NCBI GenBank assembly: GCA_028622995.1
Contig: JAJQJQ010000034.1
Span: 1,364,001 to 1,428,000 of the forward strand
Source of the DNA: Panagrolaimus kolymaensis
Lineage: Eukaryota > Nematoda > Chromadorea > Rhabditida > Panagrolaimidae
Direction of reading: 5' to 3'
Length of the DNA stretch: 64,000 bases
The position numbers and the translations under genes are program-made. Shown one piece after another: positions 61,201-64,000 of this stretch; position 1 is the first letter of the stretch, and every line of letters begins with the position of its first letter. The notes below the pieces were generated by a model. It was given only the letters and a program-made list of their open reading frames with translations, was not told where the DNA came from and ran no database searches.

Positions 61201-64000
61201 AAAACAAAAGTCTCCTCTTTTGTAGAGTCAAACAAAGCAAATTTGCTTTTGATTTTTTACTAAAAATATTTATTTTAATTTCTGATCCTGGCAAAATTAG
61301 AGATGAAGATTTTATTGAATTAAAAGGACCTCAGAAAATAAAATAAAAGTCTCCTCTTTTGTAGAGTCAAACATAGCAAATTTGCTTTTGATTTTTAACT
61401 AAAAATATTTATTTAAATTTCTGAACCTGGCAAAATTAGAGATGAAGATTTTATTGAATTAAAAGGACCTCAGAAAATAAAATAAAAGTCTCCTCTTTTG
61501 TAGAGTCAAACATAGCAAATTTGCTTTTGATTTTTAACTAAAAATATTTATTTTAATTTCTGAACCTGGCAAAATTAGAGATGAAGATTTTATTGAATTA
61601 AAAGGACCTCAAAAAATAAAATAAAAGTCTCCTCTTTTGTAGAGTCAAACATAGCAAATTTGCTTTTGATTTTTTACTAAAAATATTTATTTTAATTTCT
61701 GAACCTGCCAAAACGGGTGATGACTATTTTTTATGAATAAATAGGATCTTCAGAAGAAAAAATAAATGTCTCCTCTTTTGTAGAGTCAAACATAGCAAAT
61801 TTGCTTTTGATTTTTAACTAAAAATATTTATTTTAATTTCTGAACCTGGCAAAATTAGAGATGAAGATTTTATTGAATTAAAAGGACCTCAAAAAATAAA
61901 ACAAAAGTCTCCTCTTTTGTAGAGTCAAACAAAGCAAATTTGCTTTTGATTTTTTACTAAAAATATTTATTTAAATTTCTGAACCTGGCAAAATTAGAGA
62001 TGAAGATTTTATTGAATTAAAAGGACCTCAAAAAATAAAACAAAAGTCTCCTCTTTTGTAGAGTCAAACAAAGCAAATTTGCTTTTGATTTTTTACTAAA
62101 AATATTTATTTTCATTTCTGAACCTGGCAAATTTAGAGATGAAGATTTTATTGAATTAAAAGGACCTCAGAAAATAAAATAAAAGTCTCCTCTTTTGTAG
62201 AGTCAAACATAGCAAATTTGCTTTTGATTTTTTACTAAAAATATTTATTTTAATTTCTGAACCTGCCAAAACGGGTGATGACTATTTTTTATGAATAAAT
62301 AGGATCTTCAGAAGAAAAAATAAATGTCTCCTCTTTTGTAGAGTCAAACATAGCAAATTTGCTTTTGATTTTTAACTAAAAATATTTATTTTAATTTCTG
62401 AACCTGGCAAATTTAGAGATGAAGATTTTATTGAATTAAAAGGACCTCAGAAAATAAAATAAAAGTCTCCTCTTTTGTAGAGTCAAACATAGCAAATTTG
62501 CTTTTGATTTTTTACTAAAAATATTTATTTAAATTTCTGAACCTGGCAAAATTAGAGATGAAGATTTTATTGAATTAAAAGGACCTCAAAAAATAAAACA
62601 AAAGTCTCCTCTTTTGTAGAGTCAAACAAAGCAAATTTGCTTTTGATTTTTTACTAAAAATATTTATTTTAATTTCTGATCCTGGCAAAATTAGAGATGA
62701 AGATTTTATTGAATTAAAAGGACCTCAGAAAATAAAATAAAAGTCTCCTCTTTTGTAGAGTCAAACATAGCAAATTTGCTTTTGATTTTTAACTAAAAAT
62801 ATTTATTTAAATTTCTGAACCTGGCAAAATTAGAGATGAAGATTTTATTGAATTAAAAGGACCTCAGAAAATAAAATAAAAGTCTCCTCTTTTGTAGAGT
62901 CAAACAAAGCAAATTTGCTTTTGATTTTTTACTAAAAATATTTATTTTAATTTCTGAACCTGGCAAAATTAGAGATGAAGATTTTATTGAATTAAAAGGA
63001 CCTCAGAAAATAAAATAAAAGTCTCCTCTTTTGTAGAGTCAAACATAGCAAATTTGCTTTTGATTTTTAACTAAAAATATTTATTTTAATTTCTGAACCT
63101 GCCAAAACGGGTGATGACTATTTTTTATGAATAAATAGGATCTTCAGAAGAAAAAATAAATGTCTCCTCTTTTGTAGAGTCAAACATAGCAAATTTGCTT
63201 TTGATTTTTAACTAAAAATATTTATTTTAATTTCTGAACCTGGCAAAATTAGAGATGAAGATTTTATTGAATTAAAAGGACCTCAAAAAATAAAACAAAA
63301 GTCTCCTCTTTTGTAGAGTCAAACAAAGCAAATTTGCTTTTGATTTTTTACTAAAAATATTTATTTTAATTTCTGAACCTGGCAAAATTAGAGATGAAGA
63401 TTTTATTGAATTAAAAGGAACTCAGAAAATAAAATAAAAGTCTCCTCTTTTGTAGAGTCAAACATAGCAAATTTGCTTTTGATTTTTTACTAAAAATATT
63501 TATTTTAATTTCTGAACCTGCCAAAACGGGTGATGACTATTTTTTATGAATAAATAGGATCTTCAGAAGAAAAAATAAATGTCTCCTCTTTTGTAGAGTC
63601 AAACATAGCAAATTTGCTTTTGATTTTTTACTAAAAATATTTATTTTAATTTCTGAACCTGGCAAAATTAGAGATGAAGATTTTATTGAATTAAAAGGAC
63701 CTCAGAAAATAAAATAAAAGTCTCCTCTTTTGTAGAGTCAAACAAAGCAAATTTGCTTTTGATTTTTAACTAAAAATATTTATTTTAATTTCTGAACCTG
63801 CCAAAACGGGTGATGACTATTTTTTATGAATAAATAGGATCTTCAGAAGAAAAAATAAATGTCTCCTCTTTTGTAGAGTCAAACATAGCAAATTTGCTTT
63901 TGATTTTTTACTAAAAATATTTATTTTAATTTCTGAACCTGGCAAAATTAGAGATGAAGATTTTATTGAATTAAAAGGACCTCAGAAAATAAAATAAAAG
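40266..64000. repeat. Satellite array, right block
   Basis: This block has roughly 170 monomers by length, the same orientation and register as before, and runs off the window. Types A and B are interleaved throughout. Local families share gattttagtgaatt (about 40945, 43730, 49038, 49590 and 50010), tagtgtcaaac (47274, 47971 and 48670), ctgatcctggc (about 58777, 61283 and 62677), tttaactttctg (about 51787 to 52207) and ttttcatttctg (60999 and 62113). Single-base indels occur at about 44267 and 54890. No gene is supported. Confidence 0.97.
46575..48926. repeat. Higher-order duplication, offset 1396 bp (10 monomers)
   Basis: About 46575-47530 recurs at 47971-48926 with the same order of A and B types and the private variants ggcaaattta (46921 and 48317) and tagtgtcaaac (47274 and 48670). 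A third tagtgtc at 47971, halfway, marks a five-monomer sub-period. Confidence 0.7.

Noticed and set aside
1..64000. CRISPR array
   Set aside because: The repeats are contiguous monomers with no unique spacers, no cas genes are present, and the genes show eukaryotic introns.

Overview
The window is AT-rich eukaryotic repeat DNA. Almost all of it is one satellite family with a monomer of about 139-140 bp, in three blocks: 1-21813, 27302-39763 and 40266-64000. Dividing block length by the period gives roughly 415 monomers. I see no ordinary chromosomal gene. Short spliceosomal-type introns, an invertebrate-type retroelement and the overall composition suggest a compact invertebrate genome. A nematode is a plausible guess, but nothing in the window proves it. 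The setting is probably constitutive heterochromatin, such as a (peri)centromeric, subtelomeric or interstitial satellite domain.

The satellite has two main monomer types. They share a conserved part of about 85 bp (from gtctcctcttttgtag to tttctgaacctg) and differ in the remaining 55 bp or so. Type A carries ggcaaaattagagatgaag and type B carries gccaaaacgggtgatgac. A rare type C (gccaattcgagtgatgaag) occurs three times near the left end. Every monomer carries the palindrome AGCAAATTTGCT. Types A and B are interleaved in higher-order blocks with shared private variants (offsets of about 560, 641, 697-699, 836 and 1394-1398 bp). Long runs are pure type A.

The first block is interrupted at 21814-27301 by a retroelement of about 5.49 kb on the minus strand. 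Identical direct repeats (pseudo-LTRs) of 455 bp flank it. The main ORF (925 codons, minus strand) has an N-terminal Cys-rich GIY-YIG endonuclease followed by a Penelope-type reverse transcriptase (YMDD). This permuted domain order is that of the Chlamys/Naiad group of Penelope-like elements. Convergent with it, on the plus strand and inside the element, is a second gene: two exons with a 53-nt intron, 221 aa, its own poly(A) signal and no recognised family. Because it is antisense to the retroelement RNA, its intron would survive retrotransposition.

Each pseudo-LTR holds three copies of a recurring branched fold, a closing stem and two hairpins. The paired bases differ between copies while pairing is kept, which suggests selection on structure. 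A split hammerhead-like core lies next to the 3' pseudo-LTR. The RT ORF has no in-frame ATG ahead of the endonuclease; a five-codon upstream exon with an 88-nt intron is one way to supply a start.

A second insertion, 39772-40257 (486 bp), is a non-autonomous hAT-type element with 12-bp terminal inverted repeats and a perfect 8-bp target duplication. It is built of palindromic ATCTACCGGTAGAT-like units. The best candidates for something undescribed are the antisense spliced accessory gene and the repeated three-way-junction fold in the pseudo-LTRs.
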